Shown in pieces: positions 43,523-52,506 of a stretch of DNA of 64,000 nt. The stretch comes from Chitinophaga sancti. Lineage in GTDB: Bacteria; Bacteroidota; Bacteroidia; Chitinophagales; Chitinophagaceae. How positions within the stretch are numbered: position 1 is the first letter of the stretch; each line of letters starts with the position of its first letter. The notes below the pieces were generated by a model. The model worked only from the letters and a program-made list of their open reading frames with translations. It was not told where the DNA came from and did not search any database. The stretch spans positions 7,714,001 through 7,778,000 of the forward strand of contig NZ_CP139247.1 in NCBI RefSeq assembly GCF_034087045.1. The letters are read 5' to 3'. Position numbers and translations under genes: made by a program.

Positions 43523-46258
43523 CTATATGTTAAATGCTGTTTCAATGATCTCGAGCTGTTCGCGTGCATGCACCTTAGCATAACCAGTAGCAGTAGCAGC
43601 GCTTGGGTTGCGACTGATTACGCCATAGTTGATCTGCTTCAGGTTCATTTGCAGGTAAGAAGCAGCACCCATGTTCAGGGGCTCTTCCTGTACCCAGAAC
43701 CAGGTGGCAGCTTTATACTTCTGGTTCAGCGCTTCCAGCTGCACTGCCGGCAGCGGATACAATTGTTCCAGGCGTACGATCGCTACATCCTTACGGTTAT
43801 CCTTCGCCTGCTTTTCAGCCAGTTCGAAATAGATCTTACCGGTACACAGCAATACTTTCTTCACTTTTGATGCATCGTCTACAAATTCATCGTCCAGTAC
43901 TTCTTTAAATCCACCTTCAGTGAATGCGGAGATTGGGGAGTAAGAACCTACGTGCCTTAAATTCGCTTTTGGTGAGAAGTTCACCAGTGGCTTACGGAAC
44001 TGCCAGGTCAGCTGACGGCGCAGCGCATGGAAGAAGTTCGCAGCAGTAGTAATATTTGTAACGATGATGTTGTATTCAGCACATGACTGCAGGAAACGCT
44101 CAGGACGTGCATTGGAGTGGTCTGGTCCACCACCTTCATAACCATGAGGCAGCAACATAACCATACCATTCTGGTTTGTCCACTTTTGCTCTGCACTGGT
44201 AATATACTGGTCGATCACTGTCTGCGCACCGTTGGCGAAGTCACCATATTGTGCTTCCCAGATCACCAGTGAATTTGGATTGGCCATTGCATAGCCATAT
44301 TCAAATCCCAGTACAGCAAATTCACTCAGCAGGGAGTTATAGATACGGAATGAACCTTGTTTGTCCTGTAAAGAACCCAGACGGCTGTAAGTAGCGTTGG
44401 TATTTTCATCGGTCAGGATGGCGTGACGGTGAGAGAATGTACCTCTCTTCACGTCTTCACCGCTCATACGGATATCTCTACCTTCGCTCAGCAGGGAGGC
44501 GTAAGCCAGCAATTCGCCGGTAGCCCAGTCTACTTTACCTTCTGTTTCATACAGTTTGATCTTATCCTGCAGCAGTTTTTCTACTTTACGCAGTGGCACA
44601 AATTCCTTTGGCCATGTCATGAGGCGGCCGATCAGCCTTCTCACGTCCTCTTCTTTTACTGCTGTAACCGGAGAAGCATCGAAATCTTCCGGCCTGGATT
44701 TGCGGAGTTCCTGCCACCATTGTTCAGGTTTCTGGTAAGTATAAGGCAGCGGGTTCTGTCTTACCTCGTCCAGGCGTTCCTGCAATTGTGCCCAGAAGCC
44801 TTTTTCCATTTCCTTCGCCAGGTCCTGTACTTCAGTTTCTCCATTTTGCAGGAGGTACTGGGTGTACACTTCGCGAGGGTTAGGGTGCTTATCGATCAGT
44901 GCATACAGGCTTGGCTGGGTAAACTTAGGCTCATCACCTTCGTTATGGCCATGCCTGCGGTAGCACAGCAGGTCAATGAAAATATCGGAGTTGAACTCCT
45001 GACGGTAGCGGGCTGCAATTTCTGATACCTTTACTACAGCTTCCGCATCGTCGCCATTCACATGGAATACAGGCGCCTGAACAGTAGAAGCGATAGAAGT
45101 ACAATAGTCAGAAGAGCGGGCATCGTCGAAGTCGGTAGTGAAACCAATCTGGTTGTTGATCACCAGGTGCATGGTACCACCGGTATAATACCCTTTCAGG
45201 TTGCTCATCTGTATGAGCTCATATATAACACCCTGACCAGCTACCGCAGCATCACCATGGATGAGGATAGGCAGGATCTTGTCATAATCACTATTATAAA
45301 TTACGTCGGCCTTACTACGGGCGAAACCTGTTACCAGCGGATCTACCACTTCCAGGTGGGAAGGGTTAGGGAGCAACTGGAGGTTTACTTTTTCACCGCC
45401 CGGGGTGTCAACGATAGAGCGGAAGCCCAGGTGGTACTTCACGTCACCGCTACCCATGGTGAGGTCTGGTACGGCATGCCCTTCAAATTCGTTGAAGATC
45501 TGCTCATATGTTTTACCTAAGATATTGGCCAGTACGTTCAGACGGCCTCTGTGTGCCATACCGATCACTGCTTCCTGAACGCCTTCGCCGGCAGCAGTAT
45601 TGATGATGGCATCCAGTGCAGGAATGGTGTTTTCACCACCTTCCAGACCAAAACGCTTCTGACCTATATATTTTGTGTGAAGGAATTTTTCGAAGATAAC
45701 GCCCTGGTTCAGCTTGTGAAGAATGCGCTTGCGCTGTTCCAGCGTGAGCGTTCTTTGCAGGGTGGTCTCCATTTCGCGCTGCAGCCACTCAATTTTTTTT
45801 GCATCATTCACATAAGCATATTCCAGACCTACTGCGGAAGTATAGACCTGTTTTAACCGGCTGACAATATTTTCAAGGCTGGTTTTTCCTAAACCCAGTT
45901 CCTGACCGATGTAGAATTCAGTCTTTAGATCGGCATCGGAGAGTCCGAAGAAAGAGATGTCTAAGTTGGCCTGACGATCTTTACGTTCCCGGATTGGATT
46001 AGTTTTCGAGATAAGGTGACCTTTTTTGCGATAGGCCTGTATCAGCCTGTAAACGTTCAGCTCTTTTGTTAACTGATCACTGCTAACCGGTGCTCCCGCA
46101 CCTGGCGCCTTGCCATTTACATTGTTTACCGCGAAGTCAAACCCCTCAAAAAACTTGCCCCATTCCGGGTCAACAGCACCAGGGTCTTTTCGGTAATCCT
46201 GGTATAATGATTCAATGTAGGCAGGATGTGAGTTGGTAACAAATGAGAAGTCCTTCAT
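43523..46258 (-). CDS. sucA: 2-oxoglutarate dehydrogenase E1 component
   Basis: 911 residues. It is the thiamine-diphosphate decarboxylase of the complex. Visible blocks are the N-terminal YIESLYQDYRKDPGAVDPEWGKFFEGF, GMAHRGRLNVLANILGK, HGDAAVAGQGVIYE, HVNGDDAEAVV, CYRRHGHNEGDEP and MLLPHGYEGGGPDHSNARPERFLQ. Full length for the family. It is the first gene of sucAB; the E3 gene is not in the window. A 21-nt palindrome lies ~55 bp upstream of its start. Confidence 0.97.
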   Translation of the reverse strand: MKDFSFVTNSHPAYIESLYQDYRKDPGAVDPEWGKFFEGFDFAVNNVNGKAPGAGAPVSSDQLTKELNVYRLIQAYRKKGHLISKTNPIRERKDRQANLDISFFGLSDADLKTEFYIGQELGLGKTSLENIVSRLKQVYTSAVGLEYAYVNDAKKIEWLQREMETTLQRTLTLEQRKRILHKLNQGVIFEKFLHTKYIGQKRFGLEGGENTIPALDAIINTAAGEGVQEAVIGMAHRGRLNVLANILGKTYEQIFNEFEGHAVPDLTMGSGDVKYHLGFRSIVDTPGGEKVNLQLLPNPSHLEVVDPLVTGFARSKADVIYNSDYDKILPILIHGDAAVAGQGVIYELIQMSNLKGYYTGGTMHLVINNQIGFTTDFDDARSSDYCTSIASTVQAPVFHVNGDDAEAVVKVSEIAARYRQEFNSDIFIDLLCYRRHGHNEGDEPKFTQPSLYALIDKHPNPREVYTQYLLQNGETEVQDLAKEMEKGFWAQLQERLDEVRQNPLPYTYQKPEQWWQELRKSRPEDFDASPVTAVKEEDVRRLIGRLMTWPKEFVPLRKVEKLLQDKIKLYETEGKVDWATGELLAYASLLSEGRDIRMSGEDVKRGTFSHRHAILTDENTNATYSRLGSLQDKQGSFRIYNSLLSEFAVLGFEYGYAMANPNSLVIWEAQYGDFANGAQTVIDQYITSAEQKWTNQNGMVMLLPHGYEGGGPDHSNARPERFLQSCAEYNIIVTNITTAANFFHALRRQLTWQFRKPLVNFSPKANLRHVGSYSPISAFTEGGFKEVLDDEFVDDASKVKKVLLCTGKIYFELAEKQAKDNRKDVAIVRLEQLYPLPAVQLEALNQKYKAATWFWVQEEPLNMGAASYLQMNLKQINYGVISRNPSAATATGYAKVHAREQLEIIETAFNI

Positions 46259-46310
46259 TTACAACGAGTTTTGCTAAAGCTTCGATTCAAATTGCTATTC
46301 TGTTGAATGC

Positions 46311-46331
46311 ACCCATATATAATATATGGGT
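46311..46331. promoter_or_regulatory. 21-nt palindrome between sucA and rpsT
   Basis: ACCCATATAT-A-ATATATGGGT is perfectly symmetric. It lies 53 bp before sucA (minus) and far from the rpsT promoter. Regulator site or short hairpin; no U run. Confidence 0.4.
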
Positions 46332-46498
46332 TTGCAAATATCGTTCTTCTTTTGTGAAAAAAAATGGAAAAATGATATACGTAAGAATGAATAATGAAGA
46401 TCCGGGTTAGCAGCGGCAAAGGGGCCTACTTCCGGCGCTTTTGGAATGGTGTAATCAACTCGTTTAGAAGAAAAAAAACTCATTAGGAGTGTTTTTAT

Positions 46499-46529
46499 TT
46501 TGTTTGTAAAAAAGTAATCCCTACCTTTG
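46499..46529 (+). promoter_or_regulatory. rpsT promoter
   Basis: TTTG (46499-46502), a 19-bp spacer and TACCTTTG (46522-46529) are an exact match to the Bacteroidota sigma-ABfr consensus, 25 bp before the rpsT start. Confidence 0.85.
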
Positions 46530-46554
46530 CAGTCCGAAACTTGAAATTAGAAAA

Positions 46555-46809
46555 ATGGCAAACCATAAAGCAACGAAAAAAGACGTTCGTCAAAGCAAAG
46601 CGAGAAATGAGCGTAACCGTTACTACGGTAAAACTACCCGTAACGCGATCCGTGATCTGAAGAAATTGACTGAGAAGGCTGCTGCTGGCGAAAAACTGTC
46701 TGACGTGATCTCTATGATCGACAAGTTGGCTAAACGCAATATTATCCACAAAAATAAAGCAGCCAACCTGAAGAGCAAACTTTCTAAGAAAGTGAACACA
46801 CTGGCTTAA
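46555..46809 (+). CDS. rpsT: 30S ribosomal protein bS20
   Basis: 84 residues, highly basic: MANHKATKKDVRQSKARNE, then RNAIRDLKKLTE, MIDKLAKRNIIHKNKAANLKSKLSKKV. Length and pattern match bS20, which binds 16S rRNA. It is a single gene with a consensus promoter and its own terminator. Confidence 0.98.
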   Translation: MANHKATKKDVRQSKARNERNRYYGKTTRNAIRDLKKLTEKAAAGEKLSDVISMIDKLAKRNIIHKNKAANLKSKLSKKVNTLA

Positions 46810-46834
46810 GCTCTTTCAGATTAAAATATTGATG

Positions 46835-46874
46835 AACAGCTCTTCCTGTAAAACAGGAAGGGCTGTTTGTTTTT
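46835..46874 (+). terminator. rpsT terminator
   Basis: AACAGCTCTTCCTGT pairs with ACAGGAAGGGCTGTT (one G-T pair) around AAA, followed by TGTTTTT. The next gene starts beyond it at 46903. Confidence 0.9.
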
Positions 46875-46902
46875 CATTATAGTCAACCAAAGTCGTCCTT
46901 TT

Positions 46903-48633
46903 ATGAGAATAATCCTTGCCCTGCTGGCCATCTTTTGGGCTTCCACTTTGTATGCCCAGGATTTTACCACCCGATTTGAACTTACCCAGGGAAAAGAAAC
47001 TGCTACTTATGAGGAAGTGATCGCCTTTTATAAGAAACTAGATCAGCGCTATTCACAGATCAGTATGCTGGAGATCGGGAATACGGATGCCGGTTTTCCC
47101 CTCCATTTGGTGATCTATTCACCTGACGGAGATTTCAATTTCCCCGGTCTGCACCGGAAAAACAAGCGTATTATATTGATTAATAACGGAATACACCCCG
47201 GAGAACCGGACGGTGTGGATGCCAGTATGATGCTGTTGAGAGATCTGGCGCAGGGAAAAAAGAAACTGCCGGCTAATGTAGTGCTGGCTGTAATTCCGCT
47301 TTATAATATTGGCGGCGCACTGAACCGCAGTGAATATTTCAGGGTAGACCAGAATGGACCAGCTGCTTTTGGCTCAAGAGGAAATGCCAGGAACCTGGAT
47401 CTGAACAGGGATTTTATTAAAACTGATTCAAGGAACAGCTTTACTTTTCAAACTATTTATCAGCTGACTGATCCGGATGTGTTTATTGATAATCACGTGA
47501 GCAACGGGGCCGATTACCAACATGTGATGACCTTGCTGAGTACAGAATATAACAAACTGGGCGGTGTCATGGGCGAGTTTCTGCACAATAAGTTTGAACC
47601 GGGTTTGTATAAACTGATGAAGGAAAAGGGATATGACCTGGTGCCTTATGTAAATCATTTTGGAGAAACACCCGAAAATGGATGGATGACTTTTGCGGAT
47701 GTACCCCGTTTTTCCAGTGGATATACTACTTTGTTCTCCACATTTGGGTTTGTGCCAGAGACGCATATGCTCAAGCCTTATCCACAAAGGGTAGCTGCGA
47801 CTTATGCTTTGATGGAGTCATTTATCAGTTTTGTAAGTGTGCATAGTGAGGAGATAAAAGCATTAAGAGAAAAAACAAAGGAGTCAGTAAAAACACAAAA
47901 AGAGTTTGCACTGGAATGGAATGTGGATACCACCCGGTTTTCTTATATCAATTTCAAGGGGTATGAGGCTGGACATCAACCAAGTGAAATTTCAGGTTTG
48001 CCAAGGCTGTATTATGATCGTTCTAAGCCTTTTGAAAAAAAGGTGAAATTCTATAATTACGTTACTGCAGATAATTTTGTACAGAAACCAGCGGCTTATA
48101 TTATACCACAGGGCTGGTGGAATGTGTTGAATATTCTGAAGAACAATAAGGTGATCATGCGCACGCTTGCACATGATACGACGATTGCTGTGGAAGTATA
48201 TCATATTGCTGATTTCAAAACCGCGTTACGACCTTTTGAAGGACACTATATGCACAATCATGTAAAAGTAACCACATCACATGATAGCATTCATTTCAGA
48301 AAAGGGGATTATTATATTCCCATGAACCAGTCAGCTAACCGTTACCTGATCGAAACTTTAGAACCTACAGGTAGTGATTCTTTCTTTGCATGGAATTTCT
48401 TTGATGCGATCCTCACACCAAAAGAAGGTTATTCTCCTTATGTGTTTGAAGATACGGCAGCAGCGTATGTAAGCAGGCATCCGGAATTGCGGAAACTAAT
48501 TGATGAGAAGAAAAAAGCAGACAGCACATTTGCCAACAGTGCAGATGCGCAATTACATTTTGTATATGAACATTCGATTTATGGAGAACCGGGTTATTTG
48601 AGATATCCGGTATTCAGGGTTAGCAGCATGTAG
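46903..48633 (+). CDS. Secreted M14 family zinc carboxypeptidase-like protein
   Basis: 576 residues from MRIILALLAIFWASTLYAQ, a clear signal peptide. The frame is open further up only through a TTG within the rpsT terminator, so 46903 is chosen. M14 features: zinc ligands in NNGIHPGEPDGVD (HxxE) and the later His in VFIDNHVSNGADYQH, and the substrate Arg region LDLNRDFIKTDSRN. The C-terminal ~200 residues are an additional beta-rich region ending in YEHSIYGEPGYLRYPVFRV. It probably trims peptides in the periplasm or outside. Its last 40 bp overlap the convergent ketosynthase-like gene. Confidence 0.9.
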   Translation: MRIILALLAIFWASTLYAQDFTTRFELTQGKETATYEEVIAFYKKLDQRYSQISMLEIGNTDAGFPLHLVIYSPDGDFNFPGLHRKNKRIILINNGIHPGEPDGVDASMMLLRDLAQGKKKLPANVVLAVIPLYNIGGALNRSEYFRVDQNGPAAFGSRGNARNLDLNRDFIKTDSRNSFTFQTIYQLTDPDVFIDNHVSNGADYQHVMTLLSTEYNKLGGVMGEFLHNKFEPGLYKLMKEKGYDLVPYVNHFGETPENGWMTFADVPRFSSGYTTLFSTFGFVPETHMLKPYPQRVAATYALMESFISFVSVHSEEIKALREKTKESVKTQKEFALEWNVDTTRFSYINFKGYEAGHQPSEISGLPRLYYDRSKPFEKKVKFYNYVTADNFVQKPAAYIIPQGWWNVLNILKNNKVIMRTLAHDTTIAVEVYHIADFKTALRPFEGHYMHNHVKVTTSHDSIHFRKGDYYIPMNQSANRYLIETLEPTGSDSFFAWNFFDAILTPKEGYSPYVFEDTAAAYVSRHPELRKLIDEKKKADSTFANSADAQLHFVYEHSIYGEPGYLRYPVFRVSSM

Positions 48634-49634
48634 ACGTGTTGCTCTCCAAAAAAGTGATTGTAAATAAGAATATTCTTATAAGGTCCGGTCGGTACCTGCA
48701 CCATGGGAAACCAATGTGCTGGTATTTGCTGGGCCTTTAATATTTGAGCACCCAACCAGAGTGCAAATGCGCCAGCAGTATCGTATTCACCACAGAGATG
48801 TTTGAATGGCAACTCTTTTGGCAGCCCATTGTAATAATGATCGAAGTTGCTGTCTCCATTACGACCGCTGATAACGAGATCGATGTCTTCGAGACTTAGG
48901 TTGTGAGAGGATAAAAACTTTTGTAGGTAAGATTCCTTTGGTTTATATACCATCTTCAGTCCTGCTAACTGTGCATAACCGGGTGTATCGGACAATACAA
49001 AGAATGCAGCTCCTTCTCCTGATATCGTACCCGGTGTAGGATGACTGTACAATTCATCGCTGGAGATCTTTTCTTTCTTCCAGCATCCGATCCTGCTTTT
49101 GATGTAAAAATGCTCCGCCGTAATTTCTTCAAATGCACCGATCAGTACATTCTTATTACCTTCTGATATTAACAACATCCCATCCAGCAGTGCATTTTCA
49201 AATGAAAAACCACGATGTACAAATGTGTTATTGTACTGTGTACATTTCTGTTGTAATGCAATCAACCCATTTACCGCATTGTAGGTAGATTGAATGAATG
49301 GCGTTGCATTCAATGCCGTTTCTTTGTATTCCCTGATCTCTTTCAGGAAACGTTCTGTATCAGACAAACTTCCTTTTCCCGTACCTGTCACAATCGCACC
49401 GGGTACTGCGATCCCCGCGTTCTGCATACATTGCAGCGCTGCAGTCAATCCTACTTTCAATATACGCGTCATGCGGCGTATACTATTCGGTGGCATGAAA
49501 TTACGATAGTCAGGTTCCACACATGCAAATACATTCTCCTGCACTGTAACCAGGGGTTGAGAAAATATATCCTCTCCAAAAGAGTGTTGCGGCGAAATAG
49601 CCGACATGCCTTGTATGTAGTATTTATCCTTCAT
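48594..49634 (-). CDS. Ketosynthase-like (chain-length-factor type) protein of the dialkylresorcinol/flexirubin block
   Basis: 346 residues with a thiolase-like beta-ketoacyl synthase fold: IRRMTRILKVGLTAALQC, IVTGTGKGSLSDTERFL, GTISGEGAAFFVLSD. Where active ketosynthases have TACSSS, it reads PFIQSTYNAVNGLIAL, so the catalytic Cys is missing. Its HGTAT-type and GH(T/A) His motifs are also absent or altered (CGEYDTAGAFALWLGAQI). It probably forms a heterodimer with the ketosynthase encoded directly before it, with which it overlaps by 11 bp, as in type II polyketide and aryl-polyene systems. It is the last gene of the block and overlaps the M14 gene tail to tail. Confidence 0.85.
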   Translation of the reverse strand: MKDKYYIQGMSAISPQHSFGEDIFSQPLVTVQENVFACVEPDYRNFMPPNSIRRMTRILKVGLTAALQCMQNAGIAVPGAIVTGTGKGSLSDTERFLKEIREYKETALNATPFIQSTYNAVNGLIALQQKCTQYNNTFVHRGFSFENALLDGMLLISEGNKNVLIGAFEEITAEHFYIKSRIGCWKKEKISSDELYSHPTPGTISGEGAAFFVLSDTPGYAQLAGLKMVYKPKESYLQKFLSSHNLSLEDIDLVISGRNGDSNFDHYYNGLPKELPFKHLCGEYDTAGAFALWLGAQILKAQQIPAHWFPMVQVPTGPYKNILIYNHFFGEQHVYMLLTLNTGYLK

Positions 49635-50838
49635 ATTTGCTGATCAGCAGTGAAGCATTGTTGCCTCCAAAACCGAATGAGTTAGAAATAACGTTGGATA
49701 CCGGTACTCCTTCTTTCAACTGAGTTTCCGGTGTAATATTTAATTCCTCCATTTTCTCTGAAAAATGAAGGTTGGGAAAAATTATAGATTGTTGAATGGC
49801 CAATACCGCGTAGATCGCTTCGATACCGCCAGCTGCGGCCAGCGTGTGTCCTGTAAAGGGTTTCGTACTACTGAACGGGGGTACTTTATCACCAAACAAT
49901 CTTTGTAATGCGTGGCCTTCAGCGAGGTCGTTGCTCAGGGTAGCGGTACCATGTACGTTTACGTATTGAACATTGTCCGGTGCTACACCACCCATAGCCA
50001 AGGCCTGTTGCATAGCTGCAAATGCACCATCTCCTTCTGGTGAAGGCGCTGTAGGATGGAATGCTTCGTTGGTATTTGCATACCCTTTCAGTTCTGCTTT
50101 AACACGGGCATGGCGCTCTTTGACCAGTGATTCACTTTCGAGTACTAAATATGCAGCTCCTTCACCCAGGTTCAGCCCATTTCGCTGCTGATCGAAAGGA
50201 CGGCAATGTTGCTTATCAATATTCTTGAGTGAGTTGAAACCATTCAGGGTAAAGCGGGTCAGGGCTTCCGTACCACCACATATCACGCGGCGTACCAGTC
50301 CTGCTTTGATGAGGCGTGCACCAAACATCAGTGCATTGGCAGAGGAAGAACATGCAGTACTGATGGTAGCGATGTATTCACTGATACCCACTGTATCTGC
50401 TATGCGCTGGGTACAATCTGCACAATCCAGCGTATCAATATACTGTAAAAAATCTCCTTCTTTCTCAGGGTTGATCACATCGAAATATACTTTCTCTGTG
50501 TCGCACATCCCTCCTACGGTCGATGCATTGATAAAACCAGATGGTTCATCACTGGCATCTGCAATACGGGCATCTGCCAGTGCTTCGCGCATAGCGATCA
50601 GGCCCAGCAGGGTAGTACGGGTATACCCGTCCTTACCTGCCACACCTGCCATTTGCTGCAAGGCCGCAGTTGAATGTCTGACCTCTGCTGCTGGCAGGAT
50701 ATCCTTGTAGATAGTGTCTATATGTTGTGTAAAACCAACACCACTCTGCTGCATGCGCAGGCTTTTCAAATTGCCCGCTACATCATCACCAATGGCCGTC
50801 ACCATTCCAAGGCCCGTTATCAATACACGTTCCGCCAT
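49624..50838 (-). CDS. Beta-ketoacyl-ACP synthase (type II, FabF-like)
   Basis: 404 residues. The catalytic triad is complete: C163 in TISTACSSSANAL, H296 in VNVHGTATLSNDLAEG and H331 in KPFTGHTLAAAGGIEA. It starts with VLITGLGMVTAIGDDV and ends with NSFGFGGNNASLLI. It should extend a polyene or fatty chain on the ACP encoded 6 bp upstream, with the Cys-less partner encoded downstream. The context (darA, darB, BtrH-N protein, ABC exporter) points to pigment rather than primary fatty-acid synthesis. Confidence 0.93.
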   Translation of the reverse strand: MAERVLITGLGMVTAIGDDVAGNLKSLRMQQSGVGFTQHIDTIYKDILPAAEVRHSTAALQQMAGVAGKDGYTRTTLLGLIAMREALADARIADASDEPSGFINASTVGGMCDTEKVYFDVINPEKEGDFLQYIDTLDCADCTQRIADTVGISEYIATISTACSSSANALMFGARLIKAGLVRRVICGGTEALTRFTLNGFNSLKNIDKQHCRPFDQQRNGLNLGEGAAYLVLESESLVKERHARVKAELKGYANTNEAFHPTAPSPEGDGAFAAMQQALAMGGVAPDNVQYVNVHGTATLSNDLAEGHALQRLFGDKVPPFSSTKPFTGHTLAAAGGIEAIYAVLAIQQSIIFPNLHFSEKMEELNITPETQLKEGVPVSNVISNSFGFGGNNASLLISKYEG

Positions 50839-50844
50839 ACCAGC

Positions 50845-51102
50845 TTACGCAGGTTGTTTGGATTGAATGAATTCAGCCATAGATTGTACAGACTGCAGGA
50901 TCTTTCTGCCTTCGCGGGGATCTTCCACCTTGATGTGATAATGTCTTTCCAGCAATACCATCAGTTCCAGTGAATCAATACTGTCCAGTCCTAAACCATC
51001 TCCGAACAATGGTGCATTGTCATCAATATCTTCAGGACGGGTATCCTGCAGGTTCAGCACCTCAATAATCTGTACTTTCAATTTCTGTTTTAAATCTTCC
51101 AT
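50845..51102 (-). CDS. Acyl carrier protein of the pigment block
   Basis: 85 residues, acidic. The phosphopantetheine Ser is S41 in GLGLDSIDSLELMVLLE. IDDNAPLFGDGLG and a four-helix pattern fit ACPs, and the second half is more divergent than in fatty-acid ACP. It precedes the ketosynthase by 6 bp and probably carries the growing chain for the two ketosynthase subunits. A 108-bp gap separates it from the ABC permease gene and may contain a promoter (TAGCTTTC on the minus strand). Confidence 0.93.
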   Translation of the reverse strand: MEDLKQKLKVQIIEVLNLQDTRPEDIDDNAPLFGDGLGLDSIDSLELMVLLERHYHIKVEDPREGRKILQSVQSMAEFIQSKQPA

Positions 51103-51210
51103 AGTAGTCGTAGGTTTATACTCTCTTATTTTATTTGGAAAGCTAAGCCTCTAAAGCAATTTTGTTGCCAAGTGGCCGTAAAAATACTGTTTTACATTTA
51201 ATAATCCCCA

Positions 51211-52500
51211 TCAGCTCATCCTTCTTTGCTCCACACCTGCTGCTATACACAGCATGAGTACGGCGCAGGCGATCAGTTTTCCGACATGTAACCAGATGTG
51301 TTGTACTCCCCGGTTACGGAGGTAGATATCATTGATGGCATCCAATCCCCAACTGAGGGGAGATAAATGCCCGATTAGCTGCATTTTTGCCGGCATGATT
51401 TCAAGTGGTATCCAGATGCCGCCTATCGCCGATAAGATGACTATTGAAATCGCTCCGAAATTCAGTGCCTGGTTAGGCGTTTTAAACACGGTACCAACCA
51501 GTATACCATATGCTGTAGCGGCCAAACCGATGCTCACTGCTATGACGAAGGTAGCCAGGTAACTATTGCCCATCATCAGTTTTGGTAACCCAAATAATGG
51601 CAGCAAATAAATACCTACCATCATCATCAGGTAAAACTGCACTACTGTTACTGCCATAAAGAACAACAGTTTACCCCCAAGGATATCCAGGAAAGATCCG
51701 GGTATCAATCGTACACGTACCAGGCTTCCTTCTTCCCGCTCACGTATCATATGCCCTCCTATTGGGATAGCGATAAAGAACATAGCGAAAATACTCCATG
51801 CAGGTACATTGTGCTGTACCGAATTCGAGATCACATCCAGTTGTTGCGAAGGCCCTGTGAGCTGTTCTTTCAGCCCTACTGCCTTCAACTGGATCACCAT
51901 GGAATCCTGCTGTGCGATATCTTTATTTTTCAATTGTTGTTTGATCCTTTCCAACAACAGATCTGTTTCTACCTGTGTCAGGAAATTATCGAGCGCCTGA
52001 TGAATTGCACTCTTGAAAGCCTTCTTGGAAGCAGGATCAAAATACACCAATACATTTAGTGAATCTTTGCGCAGGCTCACCGGCAATATTGCAGGTACGC
52101 CCATTCTTTTGGACAGGTCATTTACGATGCGATTCGCATTGCTCACGATGGCGCCTGTAGATCCCTGTGGTATAATGATGCAAATTTTGTAATCACCTGC
52201 ATTCACCATTTCCAGTGCCTGTGCTTCCTGTACGGGTTGTCCTTTCAGTGTATCGATAATATTGAACTGACCGGTATATTCCAATCCATCCCTGATATAT
52301 TTACCTAAGCGACCATGATCGTTGTCTACAGTCAGTACGTCAAACTTCAGTTCCTGGTAGTCTCTGAATGGTGCATCTTCTATCAAAGCCATTACCGTAA
52401 TGAGCACGACAGGCATGGCAAATAGCAGGGCCAACCCTGTTCTGTCACGCAGCAGCAACAGCCATTCTTTCTTTATGGTAGCTAATAGCCTTAACATCAA
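51211..52500 (-). CDS. ABC-2 type transporter permease
   Basis: 429 residues. One N-terminal membrane helix, a ~190-residue extracytoplasmic domain (FDVLTVDNDHGRLGKYIRDGL to QQLDVISN), then five C-terminal helices with MFFIAIPIGGHMIREREEGSLVRVRLIPGS, the ABC-2 signature region, and IWIPLEIMPAKMQ. It forms an exporter with the ATPase encoded 6 bp upstream. In this setting it is likely to move pigment precursor or lipid to the outer layers; the cargo is inferred. Confidence 0.9.
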   Translation of the reverse strand: MMLRLLATIKKEWLLLLRDRTGLALLFAMPVVLITVMALIEDAPFRDYQELKFDVLTVDNDHGRLGKYIRDGLEYTGQFNIIDTLKGQPVQEAQALEMVNAGDYKICIIIPQGSTGAIVSNANRIVNDLSKRMGVPAILPVSLRKDSLNVLVYFDPASKKAFKSAIHQALDNFLTQVETDLLLERIKQQLKNKDIAQQDSMVIQLKAVGLKEQLTGPSQQLDVISNSVQHNVPAWSIFAMFFIAIPIGGHMIREREEGSLVRVRLIPGSFLDILGGKLLFFMAVTVVQFYLMMMVGIYLLPLFGLPKLMMGNSYLATFVIAVSIGLAATAYGILVGTVFKTPNQALNFGAISIVILSAIGGIWIPLEIMPAKMQLIGHLSPLSWGLDAINDIYLRNRGVQHIWLHVGKLIACAVLMLCIAAGVEQRRMS

Positions 52501-52506
52501 ATTTTA

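Noticed and set aside
44423..45025. 200-codon plus-strand open frame inside sucA
   Set aside because: Antisense to a conserved enzyme, composition of a shadow frame.
46295..46483. 62-codon minus-strand frame before sucA
   Set aside because: No family features; it covers a palindrome and AT-rich DNA.
46867..46902. TTG start for the M14 peptidase
   Set aside because: It lies within the rpsT terminator, and the signal peptide begins at 46903.
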